From NCBI RefSeq assembly GCF_900635455.1, contig NZ_LR134116.1, positions 3,844,001 through 3,908,000 on the forward strand: a stretch of DNA of 64,000 nucleotides. Direction: 5' to 3'. Numbering within the stretch: position 1 is the first letter of the stretch; every line of letters starts with the position of its first letter. Both the position numbers and the translations under genes were made by a program. Positions 24,037 through 36,137 of the stretch are shown here, piece by piece. The stretch comes from Yersinia intermedia. GTDB taxonomy: Bacteria > Pseudomonadota > Gammaproteobacteria > Enterobacterales > Enterobacteriaceae. The notes below the pieces were generated by a model. The model searched no databases. It worked only from the letters and a program-made list of their open reading frames with translations, and had not been told where the DNA came from.

Positions 24037-25352
24037 CAGCCCAACTCCTCTGCCAGGCGAGCAAACTCATCACCACGTTGCTCAAAACTGCGGAATTGGT
24101 CCAAACTGGCGCAAGCAGGAGACAGCAGCACCATATCCCCCGGTGCCAAGCTCTTCGCCAGCAGTACCATGGCCTGTTCCATTGTCTCGGTAAGCTGAGA
24201 GACTTCGGGCCGCAGTTCAGCCAGTTGCTCACCATCACGACCAAAACAGTAAACTTTGATATGGTCGCCTTGCAGAAAACGCGTCAACCCTGAGAAATCA
24301 GCGGATTTACCGTCGCCCCCCAGCAATAAATGCAAGGTGCCTTCAACCTGTATGCCATCCAACGCTGCTTCCGTACTGCCCACATTGGTTGCTTTAGAGT
24401 CATTAATCCAACGCACGCCGTTGTGCTCAAACACCAGTTGGAAGCGGTGTGATAAGCCGGTAAATGTGGTCAATGCTTTCAAACTTGACGAACGGGGAAT
24501 CCCTACGGCATCAGCCAGTGCCAGTGCTGCCAACGCATTGGTATAGTTATGGCGACCGGTCAATTTCATTTCGCGGGTATTCAAGACTTTTTCACCCCGA
24601 ACCCGCAGCCAGATTTCTCCCTGCTGCTTATTCAGATGGTAATCACCCACATCCACACCAAAGCTAATACAGCGGCTATCAGCGCCACGCACCGGCATGG
24701 TAAGCGCGTCATCGGCATTCACAACACAGACTTTAGCGTTTTCATAAACTCGCAGTTTAGCTGCGCGATATTGCTGCAAACCGAACGGATAACGGTCAGT
24801 ATGATCTTCTGTTACGTTCAAGATGGTGGCCGCACTGGCATGCAAGCTTGAGGTGGTTTCCAACTGGAAGCTCGACAGCTCTAGTACTACCAGTTGGTTT
24901 TCTTGTCTCAATAACGTCAGTGCCGGAACACCGATATTGCCACCGACGCCTACCTGCCAGCCCGCCGCTTTAGCCATCTCGCCCACCAGCGTGGTCACCG
25001 TGCTTTTACCGTTAGAGCCGGTAATCGCCACTACAGGTGCCTGATTCTCACGGCAGAACAGCTCGATATCGCCGACAATCTCGACACCAGCCTCGGCTGC
25101 GTCATTCAAGGCAGGATGTGCCAGCGCAATGCCTGGGCTGGCCACAATCAAATCTGCATCTAATAACCACTGCTGATTAAGATCGCCGACATGGCGCTCA
25201 ACGCTTTCAGGCAATTTATCCAGGCCTGGCGGATTAATACGGGTATCCATCACACGCGGCGTAACACCACGCGCCATAAAGAAATCAACGCAGGAAAGGC
25301 CGGTTAGCCCCAGCCCGATAATGACTACTTTTTTACCCTGATAATCAGCCAT
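24036..25352 (-). CDS. murD: UDP-MurNAc-L-alanine--D-glutamate ligase MurD
   Basis: MurD adds D-Glu to UDP-MurNAc-L-Ala with ATP. The 438 residues match E. coli MurD. They show the N-terminal UDP-binding segment [18 protein letters not shown], the ATP loop [15 protein letters not shown] near residue 111, [15 protein letters not shown], and the C-terminal [21 protein letters not shown]. It sits in tight dcw order, two bases after mraY and touching ftsW. Confidence 0.97.
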   Translation of the reverse strand: MADYQGKKVVIIGLGLTGLSCVDFFMARGVTPRVMDTRINPPGLDKLPESVERHVGDLNQQWLLDADLIVASPGIALAHPALNDAAEAGVEIVGDIELFCRENQAPVVAITGSNGKSTVTTLVGEMAKAAGWQVGVGGNIGVPALTLLRQENQLVVLELSSFQLETTSSLHASAATILNVTEDHTDRYPFGLQQYRAAKLRVYENAKVCVVNADDALTMPVRGADSRCISFGVDVGDYHLNKQQGEIWLRVRGEKVLNTREMKLTGRHNYTNALAALALADAVGIPRSSSLKALTTFTGLSHRFQLVFEHNGVRWINDSKATNVGSTEAALDGIQVEGTLHLLLGGDGKSADFSGLTRFLQGDHIKVYCFGRDGEQLAELRPEVSQLTETMEQAMVLLAKSLAPGDMVLLSPACASLDQFRSFEQRGDEFARLAEELG

Positions 25353-25354
25353 AA

Positions 25355-26437
25355 TTACCGCACCTTCAGCGTCGCCAGGCCAATCAGCACCAGCATCAGC
25401 GAAATAATCCAGAAACGCACGATAACCCGTGGTTCTGGCCAGCCTTTAAGTTCGTAGTGATGATGAATCGGGGCCATGCGGAAAATACGCTGCCCACGCA
25501 ACTTAAAGGAACCTACCTGTAGGATTACCGACAGCGTTTCAACCACGAATACCCCGCCCATAATCACTAATAAGAACTCTTGGCGCAGTAATACCGCGAT
25601 AGTGCCTAACGCACCACCCAAGGCCAACGAGCCGACATCACCCATAAAGACCTGTGCCGGATAGGTGTTAAACCATAAGAAGCCCAACCCAGCACCGACA
25701 ATCGCGGTACAGACAATCACCAGTTCACCGGCATGGCGCAGATAAGGAATGTGCAAGTATGCGGCGAAGTTCACGTTACCGGTCGCCCAGGCAACCAATG
25801 CAAAACCACCGGCGACGAACACGGTCGGCATGATAGCTAAACCATCCAATCCGTCAGTCAGGTTCACCGCGTTACTGGTACCGACAATCACAAAGTAAGC
25901 CAGCAAGATATACATCAAACCCAGTTGCGGCATGACGTCTTTGAAAAATGGCACCACCAGCTCGGTAGCCGCGGTGTCTTTACCGATGCTGTACATGGCG
26001 AATGCTGCCGCCAGTGCAATCACTGACTGCCAGAAATACTTCCAGCGGGCGATCAAACCTTTGGTGTTCTTACGCACCACTTTGCGGTAATCATCGATAA
26101 AACCGACGATGCCATAACCCACAAGAATGAATAGCACACACCAGACATATGGATTGGAAGGGTAAGCCCACATCAGCACCGAAATGGTGATAGAGAACAA
26201 AATCATCAGGCCGCCCATGGTTGGCGTGCCGCGTTTACTGAAATGTGACTCTGGCCCATCGTTACGGACTACCTGACCAATCTGCAATTTCTGCAAATAA
26301 GCAATCAGGTGCGGCCCCATCCACAAAGAAATAAACAGTGCCGTCAACAGACTGACAATGGCTCGGAACGTCAAATAGGAAAAGACGTTAAAGCCCGAGT
26401 AAAATTTTACTAAGTATTCAGCCAACCAAACTAACAT
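25355..26437 (-). CDS. mraY: Phospho-N-acetylmuramoyl-pentapeptide transferase MraY
   Basis: MraY moves phospho-MurNAc-pentapeptide to undecaprenyl phosphate, making lipid I in the inner membrane. The 360-residue length matches E. coli. About ten membrane spans are visible. Catalytic motifs include [37 protein letters not shown] and [15 protein letters not shown]. It overlaps murF by seven bases. Confidence 0.98.
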   Translation of the reverse strand: MLVWLAEYLVKFYSGFNVFSYLTFRAIVSLLTALFISLWMGPHLIAYLQKLQIGQVVRNDGPESHFSKRGTPTMGGLMILFSITISVLMWAYPSNPYVWCVLFILVGYGIVGFIDDYRKVVRKNTKGLIARWKYFWQSVIALAAAFAMYSIGKDTAATELVVPFFKDVMPQLGLMYILLAYFVIVGTSNAVNLTDGLDGLAIMPTVFVAGGFALVAWATGNVNFAAYLHIPYLRHAGELVIVCTAIVGAGLGFLWFNTYPAQVFMGDVGSLALGGALGTIAVLLRQEFLLVIMGGVFVVETLSVILQVGSFKLRGQRIFRMAPIHHHYELKGWPEPRVIVRFWIISLMLVLIGLATLKVR

Positions 26438-27795
26438 GATGCATTCTCCTGTAACGCACGCACGACATTTTCCATGGCGGCGCTACGTGAACCTTTAATT
26501 AAAACGGTGATAACCGGATGTTCGAGCAGCAATTCACTCACACGGGCTGCCAATGTGTTCTTATCCTGAAAATGTTCGCCGTTACCGCTCGCATCACTCA
26601 GCGTCTGACTCAATGAGCCAACACTCAGCACTTTATCGACACCCGCCTGTCTGGCAGCTTCCCCCACCTGACGATGGCAATCTACGGCGGTATCGCCCAA
26701 TTCAGCCATATCCCCCACCACCAGCACGCGGTAACCGGGCATTTCTGCCAGCACTTGTGCCGCAGCAGTCATAGAACCGACGTTGGCGTTGTAAGAGTCA
26801 TCGAGCAGCAATTTACCTGCCGATAATTGAATCGGGAATAAACGGCCCGGTACAGCTTGTAATTGTGCCAGCCCTTGGCGGACGGCAGCTAAATCCGCGC
26901 CAACTGACATGGCTAACGCCGTTGCAGCTAAGGCGTTGGCAATGTTGTGCCGCCCCGGCAGGGGTAATTCGATGGCTATGGTGCCAAAGGGCGAATGCAG
27001 GGTGAAATGCGTCGCCTGTGGTGTAATACGCACATCACTGGCATAGAAATCGATATCTTCCGCACCGCGAGGTGAAAAATACCAAACGCGCTTGTTGTGC
27101 AGCATTTCCTGCCAGTGCGGCCAGTCATTGCTGTCGGCATTAATAATTGCCGTCCCGTTAGCAGGCAACCCGGCAAAAATTTCACCTTTGGCTTTCGCCA
27201 CTCCCGCCAGTGAACCAAAACCTTCCAGATGAGCGGCAGCTAAATTGTTAACCAAAGCACTCTCAGGGCGGCTTAAATCCGTGGTATAGGCGATTTCGCC
27301 AACATGATTCGCCCCCAGTTCAATCACGGCGAAATCATGCTCAGGCGACAAACGCAGTAAAGTCAGTGGCACCCCAATATCATTATTGAAGTTGCCGGCG
27401 GTATACAGCACATTGCCGCATTGACGTAAAATGGCAGCCACCATTTCTTTTACCGAGGTTTTACCGGATGAGCCGGTTAAAGCCACCACCCGAGCAGGCA
27501 CTTGTTCACGCACCCACGCCGCAAATTGCCCCAGCGCCAGACGAGTGTCTTTGACCACTAACTGCGGTGCCCCCACCAGTAAGCGTTTACTTACCAGCAA
27601 AGCGCCAGCGCCTGCGGCAACTGCATCTTCTGCAAAATCATGTCCATCAAAACGCTCGCCTTTCAGTGCCACGAATAAACAACCCGCTGTAACCTTACGG
27701 GTATCAATGGTCACTTCAGTGATATCGACGTTTTCACTGCCAATATATTCAGCGTTAAGCAGCGTAGACAGGAAATGCAGCGAGACCTTAATCAT
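26431..27795 (-). CDS. murF: UDP-MurNAc-tripeptide--D-alanyl-D-alanine ligase MurF
   Basis: MurF adds D-Ala-D-Ala, made by DdlB, to the UDP-MurNAc tripeptide. The 454 residues (E. coli 452) have the N-terminal UDP domain with [27 protein letters not shown], the ATP loop [13 protein letters not shown] near residue 107, a [11 protein letters not shown] segment, and [15 protein letters not shown]. The C-terminal domain carries [11 protein letters not shown]. It overlaps murE by four bases. Confidence 0.97.
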   Translation of the reverse strand: MIKVSLHFLSTLLNAEYIGSENVDITEVTIDTRKVTAGCLFVALKGERFDGHDFAEDAVAAGAGALLVSKRLLVGAPQLVVKDTRLALGQFAAWVREQVPARVVALTGSSGKTSVKEMVAAILRQCGNVLYTAGNFNNDIGVPLTLLRLSPEHDFAVIELGANHVGEIAYTTDLSRPESALVNNLAAAHLEGFGSLAGVAKAKGEIFAGLPANGTAIINADSNDWPHWQEMLHNKRVWYFSPRGAEDIDFYASDVRITPQATHFTLHSPFGTIAIELPLPGRHNIANALAATALAMSVGADLAAVRQGLAQLQAVPGRLFPIQLSAGKLLLDDSYNANVGSMTAAAQVLAEMPGYRVLVVGDMAELGDTAVDCHRQVGEAARQAGVDKVLSVGSLSQTLSDASGNGEHFQDKNTLAARVSELLLEHPVITVLIKGSRSAAMENVVRALQENASC

Positions 27796-29279
27796 GCCAT
27801 CACCCCCAACAAACGGGCGACGGTAACTCTGTCTGAATAATCCAGGCGGCGATTACCCACTAATTGATAATCTTCATGTCCCTTACCTGCCACCAGGACG
27901 ACATCTTCTTCTTTGGCTTGCATAATGGCGCTGGTCACCGCTTCGGCGCGGCCATGAATTGCCAATGCATGCCCAGCATCCAACAAGCCACTGAGGATAT
28001 CCGCCACGATAGCCTGCGGCTCTTCACTGCGTGGGTTATCATCGGTGACGACCACCCGATCCGCCAGTTGTTCTGCGATACCGCCCATAAGTGGGCGCTT
28101 ACCTTTGTCACGATCACCACCGCAACCAAACACACACCACAACTGACCTTTGCAATGTAAGCGGGCCGCAGCCAGGGCTTTTTCCAAAGCATCCGGGGTA
28201 TGAGCATAATCCACGACCACCGTCGGTTTACCTGGCGCGTTAAACACTTCCATACGCCCACATACCGGTTGCAGGTTTGGTGCGGTTGCTAATAATTGTG
28301 CTAGCGGATAACCCAGTGAAAGGAGTGTTGACAGTGCCACCAGCAGATTACTGACGTTAAACGCCCCCATCAAACGGCTTTCTAATTTGCCTTCGCCCCA
28401 GCTTGAGTCAAAAGCGATGCTGGCACCGTTATCGTGATAATGAACGTTATTCGCCGATAACCACGGGCCATTCCAGCCCGTAGGAACCTGGCCTTCCATG
28501 CTGACAGCGACTGCTTGCGGCAACTGCCCTAACCAGCGGCGACCGACTTCGTCATCAGCATTGATAATTTTGTGTTCGGATTGATGGGTGGAGAACAGCA
28601 ACCATTTTGCCGCCTCATAACTCGCCATATTGCCGTGATAATCCAGATGATCGCGGCTTAAGTTAGTGAACACGGCGGCAGCAAACGGCAATGCAGCTAC
28701 GCGGTTTTGAATCAAACCGTGGGAAGAAACTTCCATCGCCGCAAAAGTAGCCCCTTGATCAACCAAATTGCGCAGTAAATGCTGGATATCAACCGCTGAA
28801 CCGGTGGTATTTTCCGTCGGGATCACTTGCCCTAACAAACCATTGCCAACCGTACCCATTACCGCGCTGGTTTCCCCCAGTGCCTGGCTCCATTGTGCCA
28901 ACAGTTGGGTGGTGGTGGTTTTGCCGTTGGTCCCCGTCACACCGACCAAACGTAATGCTGCACCCGGCTGGTGGTAGAATTGCCCCGCCAGCTTGGATAA
29001 ATGTTGATTCAAATTACGCAAATAAATAACAGGAACACCATGCATCTCTACCACACTGGCATCCGGTGCCACGCCATCGGCTTCGGCTATCACGGCTGCA
29101 ACACCTTGTGCGATAGCTTGCGGGATATAGCGACGCCCGTCCGTCTGGTGGCCGACAATGGCGACAAACAAATCCCCGGCAGCGGCAACACGGCTGTCTA
29201 ATGTCATTTCCCGTAGCGCACGCTCCGGGACGTCTAGCCCCCAAGGAGCGAGTAAGTCGCGCAAGTTACGATCTGCCAC
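27792..29279 (-). CDS. murE: UDP-MurNAc-tripeptide synthetase MurE (meso-diaminopimelate adding)
   Basis: MurE adds meso-diaminopimelate to UDP-MurNAc-L-Ala-D-Glu. Diaminopimelate specificity follows from the DNPRSEEP motif near residue 413, which reads the side chain of the amino acid. The 495-residue length is that of E. coli. ATP loop [12 protein letters not shown] is near residue 116, and [14 protein letters not shown] starts the C-terminal region. The start lies inside the last codons of ftsI (14-bp overlap). Confidence 0.97.
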   Translation of the reverse strand: MADRNLRDLLAPWGLDVPERALREMTLDSRVAAAGDLFVAIVGHQTDGRRYIPQAIAQGVAAVIAEADGVAPDASVVEMHGVPVIYLRNLNQHLSKLAGQFYHQPGAALRLVGVTGTNGKTTTTQLLAQWSQALGETSAVMGTVGNGLLGQVIPTENTTGSAVDIQHLLRNLVDQGATFAAMEVSSHGLIQNRVAALPFAAAVFTNLSRDHLDYHGNMASYEAAKWLLFSTHQSEHKIINADDEVGRRWLGQLPQAVAVSMEGQVPTGWNGPWLSANNVHYHDNGASIAFDSSWGEGKLESRLMGAFNVSNLLVALSTLLSLGYPLAQLLATAPNLQPVCGRMEVFNAPGKPTVVVDYAHTPDALEKALAAARLHCKGQLWCVFGCGGDRDKGKRPLMGGIAEQLADRVVVTDDNPRSEEPQAIVADILSGLLDAGHALAIHGRAEAVTSAIMQAKEEDVVLVAGKGHEDYQLVGNRRLDYSDRVTVARLLGVMA

Positions 29280-31029
29280 CTGAACCCTCTTTTGTATTAA
29301 TCACTAATTCGCTTTTATCACCGGTGGGTAACGCATCTGGCTCAATGTTCATGGTACGCAGAACGCCGCCCATGATGGCACCGAACACCGGTGCAGAAAC
29401 CGCACCACCGTAATATTTCCCTGCCTGCGGGTCATTGATGACCACAACCAGAGCAAATCGAGGGTTACTCGCGGGCGCAACGCCGGCGGTGTAAGCGAGG
29501 TATCGGTCCATATACTTGCCATCCGGGCCAACCTTCTTGGCAGTACCGGTTTTAATGGCAATACGGTAGCCTTTAATGGCGGCTTTCGTGCCCCCGCCGC
29601 CAGGTAATGCCACACTTTCCATCATATGCACCACGGTACGAACCAGCGGTTCAGGGAAAATGCGTTCACCGGCCACTGGCGGGTCAACTTTGGTGATCGA
29701 CAGCGGGCGATAAATCCCCATGCTGCCGATGGTTGCATAGACTCGCGCTAGTTGTAACGGTGTTACCATTAGCCCGTAGCCGAAAGAGAAGGTGGCCCTC
29801 TCTATGTCAGACCACCGTTGTTTTTTAGGATATAAGCCACTGCTTTCTCCGACCAACCCCAAATTGGTCGCTTTCCCAAACCCAAACCGTGAGTAAGTAT
29901 CTACTAACGCTGAGGATGGCATCGCTAACGCCAGCTTAGAAACACCGACGTTACTCGACTTCTGCAAGATCCCGGTCACGGACAGCTCTGCGTAACGGGC
30001 CACGTCTTTAATCTGGTGCCCATTAACAAAGTACGGCAAGGTATTCAGCACGCTGTTTTCTTTCACAACGCCATGCTGCAATGCCGTCATCACTACCATT
30101 GGCTTCACTGTGGAGCCGGGTTCAAAAATATCGGTTATCGCCCGGTTACGCATCGCATCTTTCGGCGTTCCGGTCAGGTTATTCGGGTTATAAGACGGGC
30201 TATTCGCCATTGCTAATACTTCGCCGGTACTCACATCTACCAGCACCGCAGTGCCTGATTCTGCTTTGTTGAATGCCACCGCATTGTTCAATTCGCGATA
30301 CACCAGCGCCTGTAGGCGCTCGTCAACACTCAACACCAGGTTATGTGCGGCCTGACTATCAACAGAAGAGATATCCTCAATGACACGACCATAGCGGTCT
30401 TTACGTACCGTACGCTCACCTGGTTGCCCAGTGAGCCAACGGTCAAAACTTTTCTCAACCCCTTCAATGCCTTGGCCATCAATATTGGTGACACCAATAA
30501 TGTGTGCCATCACCTGACCGGCCGGATAGTAGCGGCGTGATTCCTGCCGCAGATAGATACCGGGGAGTTTCAGTTTATGGATATAGTCGCCAATCGCGGG
30601 GTTAACCTGACGCGCCAGATAAACGAAACGCCCTTTAGGATTGGCATTAATACGGGTCGCCAATTGATCCAGTGGGATTTCCAGAGCATCCGATAGCGCT
30701 TTCCAGCGAGTATCTAACGTAATACCACCACGCTCGGTCAGCTCTTTCGGATCAGCCCAAACCGCATTGACCGGCACGCTTACCGCCAACGGGCGGCCTG
30801 AGCGGTCACTGATCATGCCACGAGCCGTCGGTACTTCCTGCACTCGCAGCGAGCGCATATCACCCTCGCGCACCAGTTTGTCAGGATTAATCACTTGCAG
30901 GTACGCGGTACGTAACATCAAACCGACCAATGCCAGCAAAATACAGCCGCACAGCAACGCAAAACGCCAGCTAATAAAGCTGGCTTGTTCTTCCTGGCGC
31001 TTTAACTTCCCGGGGCGCGCTGCTTTCAT
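29266..31029 (-). CDS. ftsI: Septal transpeptidase FtsI (PBP3)
   Basis: FtsI cross-links septal peptidoglycan and is the partner of FtsW. The 587-residue class B penicillin-binding protein (E. coli 588) has a cytoplasmic N-tail, one membrane helix at about 23-43, and a pedestal domain. The transpeptidase motifs are SxxK in [12 protein letters not shown] near residue 310, [11 protein letters not shown], and KTGTAKKV. In E. coli the C-terminal tail after about residue 577 is removed by Prc; a comparable tail is present. Confidence 0.97.
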   Translation of the reverse strand: MKAARPGKLKRQEEQASFISWRFALLCGCILLALVGLMLRTAYLQVINPDKLVREGDMRSLRVQEVPTARGMISDRSGRPLAVSVPVNAVWADPKELTERGGITLDTRWKALSDALEIPLDQLATRINANPKGRFVYLARQVNPAIGDYIHKLKLPGIYLRQESRRYYPAGQVMAHIIGVTNIDGQGIEGVEKSFDRWLTGQPGERTVRKDRYGRVIEDISSVDSQAAHNLVLSVDERLQALVYRELNNAVAFNKAESGTAVLVDVSTGEVLAMANSPSYNPNNLTGTPKDAMRNRAITDIFEPGSTVKPMVVMTALQHGVVKENSVLNTLPYFVNGHQIKDVARYAELSVTGILQKSSNVGVSKLALAMPSSALVDTYSRFGFGKATNLGLVGESSGLYPKKQRWSDIERATFSFGYGLMVTPLQLARVYATIGSMGIYRPLSITKVDPPVAGERIFPEPLVRTVVHMMESVALPGGGGTKAAIKGYRIAIKTGTAKKVGPDGKYMDRYLAYTAGVAPASNPRFALVVVINDPQAGKYYGGAVSAPVFGAIMGGVLRTMNIEPDALPTGDKSELVINTKEGSGGRS

Positions 31030-31090
31030 CCGTTACCTTGGCTACTCAACGTCATGGTGGCGACTAATTCCTTTATTTATTGGAAATAAC

Positions 31091-31411
31091 CTATTGTTTA
31101 ACCACAATATTTTCTTGTGATGGATCAACATGTTGCATTTTCAGTTTGTCAGTCGCGATACTTTCAACACGACTGTGGTCACCCAACGCGTTCTCTTCCA
31201 AAATCAGGTTACGCCACTCGATATCCAGCGCATCCCGTTCCAGCACCAACTGCTCACGCTCTGCGGTCAACAAGCGTGTACGGTGAGCGGTGGTTACCAC
31301 GAAAACAGCAGACACCAACACCGCGATCAGTAAAATTAACGGGATCTTCGCATTGCGGATTAAATCACCGCTGATGACCCCAACTAAACCGTGGCGTTCG
31401 TTGCCTATCAC
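31091..31411 (-). CDS. ftsL: Cell division protein FtsL
   Basis: A small bitopic divisome protein forming the FtsQLB complex. The 106 residues are shorter than E. coli (121) because the cytoplasmic tail is reduced; [17 protein letters not shown] matches from E. coli residue 17 onward. One membrane helix (residues about 22-42) is followed by a periplasmic coiled coil [37 protein letters not shown]. The ATG overlaps the rsmH stop as ATGA. The 61-bp gap to ftsI shows no terminator. Confidence 0.95.
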   Translation of the reverse strand: MIGNERHGLVGVISGDLIRNAKIPLILLIAVLVSAVFVVTTAHRTRLLTAEREQLVLERDALDIEWRNLILEENALGDHSRVESIATDKLKMQHVDPSQENIVVKQ

Positions 31412-32370
31412 TCTTTAATCCTCTCGGCAAAACGCAATACCGAGCTTCGTGCCCGTGGGTTTTCCGCCACCTCAGCATCTGGAGGCATCATTTTGCCAGC
31501 CGATTTCAATGTGCGCCCACCCATGCTGCGCAACTGCGCTTCCGTCAATGGCAACCCTGCAGGAACCTGTGGGCCACGGCTATGATGACGAATAAAGTTT
31601 TTAACAATGCGATCTTCAAGAGAGTGGAAGCTAATCACTGACAAACGGCCCGCAGGGGCCAGAACTTCAAGTGCGCCATCAAGTGCGCGCTCAATCTCTT
31701 CCAATTCACTGTTGATATAGATACGAATAGCCTGGAAGCTACGGGTAGCGGGATGTTTGTGCTTTTCGCGGAATGGGCTGGCGTTGGCAATCAAATCAGC
31801 CAGCTCTTTGGTGCGAGTCATCGGTTGAGTAAGGTTGCGCTCAACAATGGCTTTAGCCAGGCGCTTGGCAAAACGCTCTTCACCAAAGGTTTTTAACACC
31901 CACGCGATATCGTCGGCGCTGGCTTTCATCAACCACTCAGCAGCAGATAATCCACGGGAGGGGTCCATACGCATATCCAATGGCCCGTCACGCATGAAAG
32001 AGAAACCACGTTCAGGGTCATCCAACTGGGGTGATGAAACCCCTAGATCGAGCAATACACCGTCAATGCGACCAACTAAATCCAGTTCTCGCACATAATG
32101 CGCTAACTCGGAAAAAGGACCGTGTACGATAGAGAAACGTGGATCAGTAATAGATTTTGCCGCTTCGATAGCTTGTGGGTCACGGTCAATTGCAATCAGA
32201 CGCCCTTCTGGCCCAAGCTGGGACAGAATCAGACGCGAATGGCCACCACGGCCAAAAGTGCCGTCAATATAGATGCCGTTATCGCGGATGTTCAGGCCAT
32301 TTACCGCCTCATCCAGCAATACGCTTGTATGCTTGTAGTTGTTATCTACAATTTTGTTGTTATCTACCAT
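31408..32370 (-). CDS. rsmH: 16S rRNA (cytosine1402-N4)-methyltransferase RsmH
   Basis: RsmH (MraW) makes N4-methylcytidine at 16S position 1402 with S-adenosylmethionine. The 320-residue protein has the SAM loop [52 protein letters not shown] and the C-terminal [14 protein letters not shown]. The N-terminus has about six more residues than E. coli, with VDNN written twice, which may mean that a later start is used. It lies two bases after mraZ. Confidence 0.97.
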   Translation of the reverse strand: MVDNNKIVDNNYKHTSVLLDEAVNGLNIRDNGIYIDGTFGRGGHSRLILSQLGPEGRLIAIDRDPQAIEAAKSITDPRFSIVHGPFSELAHYVRELDLVGRIDGVLLDLGVSSPQLDDPERGFSFMRDGPLDMRMDPSRGLSAAEWLMKASADDIAWVLKTFGEERFAKRLAKAIVERNLTQPMTRTKELADLIANASPFREKHKHPATRSFQAIRIYINSELEEIERALDGALEVLAPAGRLSVISFHSLEDRIVKNFIRHHSRGPQVPAGLPLTEAQLRSMGGRTLKSAGKMMPPDAEVAENPRARSSVLRFAERIKE

Positions 32371-32372
32371 GC

Positions 32373-32831
32373 TTATAGCGATAAGTCCTGTAGCCGCTCA
32401 GACAAGGGTTCCTGAGTGGACTGTTCTGCGTCGATGTCATCCTTGACTTGTTGATACCAGGTCTGTTCATCCCACAGTTCAAACTTGTTGAACTGCCCAA
32501 CCAGCATCACTTCTTTATTCAGCCCGGCATGCTGTCGCAATGTTCCTGCGATCAGTAAGCGCCCGGCACCATCCATCTGACATTCACTGGCGTGCCCTAA
32601 CAGCAAACGCTGGACCCGACGCTCAGCCGGATTCATGCTCGACAGACGGGATAATTTTTGTTCAATGATTTCCCATTCAGGGAGTGGATAAAGCAACAGG
32701 CATGGTTGGTGAAGGTCTATGGTACAGACCATCTGGCCTTGCGACTCCTCGTTCAGTAAATCCCGATAACGGGTAGGTACGGCAAGCCGCCCTTTACTGT
32801 CGAGGTTAACCATCGTTGCACCACGAAACAT
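32373..32831 (-). CDS. mraZ: Transcriptional regulator MraZ
   Basis: MraZ is an AbrB/SpoVT-like regulator that represses its own promoter and the dcw cluster in E. coli. The 152 residues carry two MraZ repeats with the DxxxR signatures [16 protein letters not shown] near the N-terminus and [16 protein letters not shown] near residue 80. It is the first gene of the dcw cluster. The promoter with repeated MraZ boxes lies just upstream. Confidence 0.96.
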   Translation of the reverse strand: MFRGATMVNLDSKGRLAVPTRYRDLLNEESQGQMVCTIDLHQPCLLLYPLPEWEIIEQKLSRLSSMNPAERRVQRLLLGHASECQMDGAGRLLIAGTLRQHAGLNKEVMLVGQFNKFELWDEQTWYQQVKDDIDAEQSTQEPLSERLQDLSL

Positions 32832-32859
32832 GACTGAGTTACCCCTTCATGACCCAATT

Positions 32860-32922
32860 CGCCACTTTACCCCACAAATCCCCACATTAAAGAGTTTACG
32901 GATGGTATGAAAACCTTGTCAA
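32860..32922 (-). promoter_or_regulatory. mraZ (dcw cluster) promoter with MraZ boxes
   Basis: On the minus strand TTGACA (32922-32917) and TAAACT (32898-32893) are 18 bp apart, a good sigma-70 promoter. Downstream, TGGGG (32884-32880), TGGGG (32874-32870) and TGGCG (32864-32860) repeat every 10 bp. This is the spacing of the TGGGN boxes bound by MraZ in E. coli, so autorepression is expected. Confidence 0.8.
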
Positions 32923-33128
32923 GCCAGAGCCGATGCGCTTTGACAATATTTATGGGCCATTTTTGAGATATATCTCGTAGAAGGGGCTATTTTAGTGGTT
33001 GTAATAGAAATTAACGTCATGATAAACGGGCTATTTTTCCGCCAATAATTCTAGCTACTTAAATAAATAATTAATTGCCGATTAATTGTCTCATTATTTC
33101 CTTCTGCAAGGAATGTCTCATTTTTAGT

Positions 33129-33305
33129 ATGAAAATTGTACGGTCTAAAAATAAACAGCCTGAGTACAAAACCCGCTACCGCTGGCGTCTCCTAAGGAAA
33201 AACAGCGATAGTCGGCGGCAAAACCCACAGCAGCACAATAATAACCTTGGAAACAACGAGTGTTACTGGCGCGACATTTTACTTCAATTAACCAATGGGG
33301 ATTAA
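33129..33305 (+). CDS. Doubtful small ORF in the mraZ-alaE gap
   Basis: The 921-bp gap between mraZ and alaE holds the mraZ promoter, then AT-rich sequence. The only open frame of note codes 58 residues, rich in Arg, Lys, Asn and Gln (for example YKTRYRWRLLRKNSDSRRQ). There is no good ribosome binding site at the ATG: AAGGA is about 17 bases away and fits a five-codon frame instead. No family is recognised. It may be chance. From 33306 to 33753 nothing is seen except AT-rich DNA that presumably holds the alaE promoter. Confidence 0.15.
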   Translation: MKIVRSKNKQPEYKTRYRWRLLRKNSDSRRQNPQQHNNNLGNNECYWRDILLQLTNGD

Positions 33306-33753
33306 TCTATTTTGAAATAAATTATTGGCGCATATTTCTTAGCATCACTGAAATATGAATGTCTTCAGGCAGATAAATCTTAAATTAGAAATTTAAGTAA
33401 ATTAGTTTCTGTTTCACACCTTATTTAAAATTTGAGTTACGTTGCCGGCCCTTTCCTCGTCAACATCAAAAAACACAACCACATGTTTTTAAAGAAAAAA
33501 TAGACATCCCGCCATTTAAAAAACCACCCAAAGCTCAATTCCTCACAGTACAAAGTATAAAAACCAGACAAATGTTAAAAATAAAAATTTTAAGCTGGTT
33601 ATATTAATAACGATAGCACTGTAAACTATATAAAAAGCAAAATAGCAATATAATCACCTGCAATTTAAATGATAAGCAATGTATAAATCCTGCTAAAAAT
33701 CTCATCAATTGGTATTTTGGCAGACTTTTCCCCCAAGTAGGGAGTTAATGACA

Positions 33754-34194
33754 ATGTTTTCAACTGGGTCCCGCCTGCGTAGTGCTGCAGCCGATACTTT
33801 TGCGCTCGTGGTGTATTGTTTTGTCATCGGTATGATAATTGAAATCGTGATCTCGGGAATGACCTTCCAGCAGTCACTCTCTTCCCGCCTGGTTTCAATA
33901 CCCGTCAATATCCTTATTGCCTGGCCTTATGGTGTGTATCGGGATGCCTTTATCCGCTTTGCGCGCCATCATGCCGATAAGCATTCTTGGGCGCGGAATC
34001 TGGCAGACTTACTGGCCTATGTCAGCTTCCAGTCTCCGGTTTATGCCATAATCTTGTGGTCGGTCGGGGCTGATTTAGAACAAATTACTACGGCGGTTAC
34101 CAGTAACGCGTTGGTTTCAATGGCGATGGGTGTGGCTTACGGCTACTTTCTGGAATACTGCCGCCGGTTGTTCCGCGTGGCAGGCTATGTTTGA
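33754..34194 (+). CDS. alaE: L-alanine exporter AlaE
   Basis: AlaE is a small inner-membrane exporter of L-alanine (and D-alanine in part) in E. coli. The 146-residue product has four membrane helices and the conserved stretch [23 protein letters not shown], plus [16 protein letters not shown] and [13 protein letters not shown] near the end. The second ATG at 33754 is preferred because GGGAG is nine bases away. The first, at 33748, is too close. It lies alone between mraZ and cra, a place where E. coli has no gene. Confidence 0.9.
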   Translation: MFSTGSRLRSAAADTFALVVYCFVIGMIIEIVISGMTFQQSLSSRLVSIPVNILIAWPYGVYRDAFIRFARHHADKHSWARNLADLLAYVSFQSPVYAIILWSVGADLEQITTAVTSNALVSMAMGVAYGYFLEYCRRLFRVAGYV

Positions 34195-34244
34195 GAATAT
34201 TCGTCATCTTTCATAATGCAGGTGTGTTGGCGTCACTACTCGGC

Positions 34245-34280
34245 CCAACAGCGGCCTCACCTCGTTGAGGCCGCTGTTGG
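34245..34280. terminator. Long hairpin between alaE and cra
   Basis: CCAACAGCGGCCTCA (34245-34259) pairs perfectly over 15 bp with 34266-34280 around a six-base loop. It lies in the convergent gap and probably ends transcription from both sides, though T-runs are weak. Confidence 0.7.
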
Positions 34281-34341
34281 CTTCCTACACCATGAAATTT
34301 ATTGGGTATTAACCGCCCTAACCGGAATATTTATTACTCGG

Positions 34342-35346
34342 TTACTTGCGGCTCAAACTGCCCCGGCGGAATAAATTGCGGCGAATACGGGTTAACCCCG
34401 GTTTCGGTTTATGCGGTTCATCCAGACTGGCTAATACCAGCTCCAGCACGCGCTCGGCAACATCACGGTGGCGCTGTGCCACTGCCAGTACTGGGCACTC
34501 AAGGAAGTCCAACAGCTCGTTATCACCAAAAGTAGCAATCGCCAGATTACTGGGTAAACGCCCACTTTGCTTTAAGGTCACATCCATAACGCCCTGTAGT
34601 AGCTGGAATGAGGTGGTAAATAGCGCCTGTGGCATTGGGTGGGTCTTAAGCCACTGCGCAAACAGCACGCCAGCAGCTTCGCGCTCGTAGCTATTGGCAT
34701 ACAGGTAATCGACTTTACGTGGATCATCTTTCCACGCCTCACGGAATCCCATCTCACGCAAGAAACTGACCGAGAGTTCCGGCAGCGCGCCTAAATACAA
34801 TACCGACTCTGCGGGGAAGGCACGTAGTTCTTGTGCCAGCATCAGTGCATCTTCTTGATCCGCGCCGACGACGCTAATGAAATGCTCCCGATCAAGCGCC
34901 CGATCCAATGCAATGATTGGCAATGGATCATTAGCCCAGCGCTGGTAAAAAGGGTGCTCAGGGGGCAATGCGGTAGAAACGATAATGGCATCAACCTGGC
35001 GCTGTAACAGGTGTTCGATACAACGCATCTCATTATCTGGCTGATCTTCAGAACAGGCGATCAACAGTTGATAACCGCGCTGGCGCGCCTGGCGTTCCAG
35101 ATAATTTGCAATACGGGTATAGCTGGTATTCTCAAGGTCCGGGATCACCAAACCAATGGAACGGGTTCTGCCCGCGCGCAATCCTGCCGCAACAGCATTT
35201 GGGTGATAGTTATGTTCCCTGACAACCGCCATAACTTTGTCTACTGTTTTGTCGCTGACTCGGTACTGTTTCGCTTTGCCATTAATGACATAACTGGCCG
35301 TTGTACGCGAAACGCCCGCAAGACGCGCGATTTCATCCAGTTTCAC
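34342..35346 (-). CDS. cra: Catabolite repressor/activator Cra (FruR)
   Basis: Cra is a LacI-family regulator of carbon flow, released from DNA by fructose phosphates. The 334-residue length is that of E. coli. The N-terminal helix-turn-helix [25 protein letters not shown] is almost unchanged. The hinge and sugar-binding domain follow, with [20 protein letters not shown] and [19 protein letters not shown]. It starts with GTG, with AAGGGG upstream. It lies downstream of ilvIH, separated by a terminator. No fruL-like leader peptide of the E. coli type was found in the 224-bp upstream gap. Confidence 0.97.
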   Translation of the reverse strand: MKLDEIARLAGVSRTTASYVINGKAKQYRVSDKTVDKVMAVVREHNYHPNAVAAGLRAGRTRSIGLVIPDLENTSYTRIANYLERQARQRGYQLLIACSEDQPDNEMRCIEHLLQRQVDAIIVSTALPPEHPFYQRWANDPLPIIALDRALDREHFISVVGADQEDALMLAQELRAFPAESVLYLGALPELSVSFLREMGFREAWKDDPRKVDYLYANSYEREAAGVLFAQWLKTHPMPQALFTTSFQLLQGVMDVTLKQSGRLPSNLAIATFGDNELLDFLECPVLAVAQRHRDVAERVLELVLASLDEPHKPKPGLTRIRRNLFRRGSLSRK

Positions 35347-35570
35347 ATTAACCCCTTATAAACCCAATAAAGTGATGAAAGGCATGATGTCTGCCAGAGC
35401 TAAGTATCCCAGTGATTCTCAAAAACGCCGATAAACTGCGGTGTCACAAGCTAAACCACAAGATTTATAGACATAGTTTAACTACGGATATAGCACACTG
35501 TAGATCTAACCGCAGAACTCACTCTTGAGCAACCGCTTTAACCGCCATATAACGCTATCTCGGTTAAAAA

Positions 35571-35604
35571 ATAAGAAAAAAAAGCCCGACACACCTGCCG
35601 AGCC
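35571..35604 (-). terminator. Rho-independent terminator after ilvH
   Basis: On the minus strand a 9-bp stem GGCUCGGCA/UGUCGGGCU (three G-U pairs) with a GGUG loop is followed by a run of Ts. It lies about 37 bp past the ilvH stop. Confidence 0.85.
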
Positions 35605-35640
35605 TGATTATTGGAGATTAGTCAGTGTTAATAAGTTTCA

Positions 35641-36135
35641 TTAACGCATAATCTTGTCACCGCGTGACACACCGACAATACCTGAGCGGGCAACTTCGAC
35701 AATTTCTGCCACTTCCCGCACCGCATTGAGGAATGCATCCAGCTTATCACTGGTGCCAGCCAGTTGGACGGTGTAAAGCGTGGCGGTCACATCCACAATT
35801 TGCCCACGGAAGATTTCCGCACACCGTTTCACTTCTTCACGCCCGTAACCACTGGCCTGCAACTTCACCAACATGATCTCACGCTCAACATGTGAGCCAG
35901 AAACCAACTCACTAACACGCAGTACATCGACCAGTTTATGCAGTTGTTTTTCTATCTGCTCCAGAACCTTAGCATCGCCCACGGTCTGAATCGTCATGCG
36001 GGACAGTGTCGGATCGTCGGTCGGCGCGACCGTTAAACTCTCAATGTTGTAACCACGTTGAGAAAACAGGCCCACAACTCTTGAGAGCGCACCTGATTCG
36101 TTTTCCAGTAGAACTGATAAAATCCGGCGGCGCAT
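35641..36135 (-). CDS. ilvH: Acetolactate synthase III small subunit IlvH
   Basis: The regulatory subunit that makes acetolactate synthase III sensitive to valine. The 164 residues (E. coli 163) have an N-terminal ACT domain [34 protein letters not shown] with the valine-site region, and a C-terminal small-subunit domain from about residue 80. It begins two bases after ilvI, so the two are co-translated. Confidence 0.97.
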   Translation of the reverse strand: MRRRILSVLLENESGALSRVVGLFSQRGYNIESLTVAPTDDPTLSRMTIQTVGDAKVLEQIEKQLHKLVDVLRVSELVSGSHVEREIMLVKLQASGYGREEVKRCAEIFRGQIVDVTATLYTVQLAGTSDKLDAFLNAVREVAEIVEVARSGIVGVSRGDKIMR

Positions 36136-36137
36136 AA

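Noticed and set aside
35347..35570. FruL-type leader peptide before cra
   Set aside because: Only very short frames without similarity to E. coli FruL were found.
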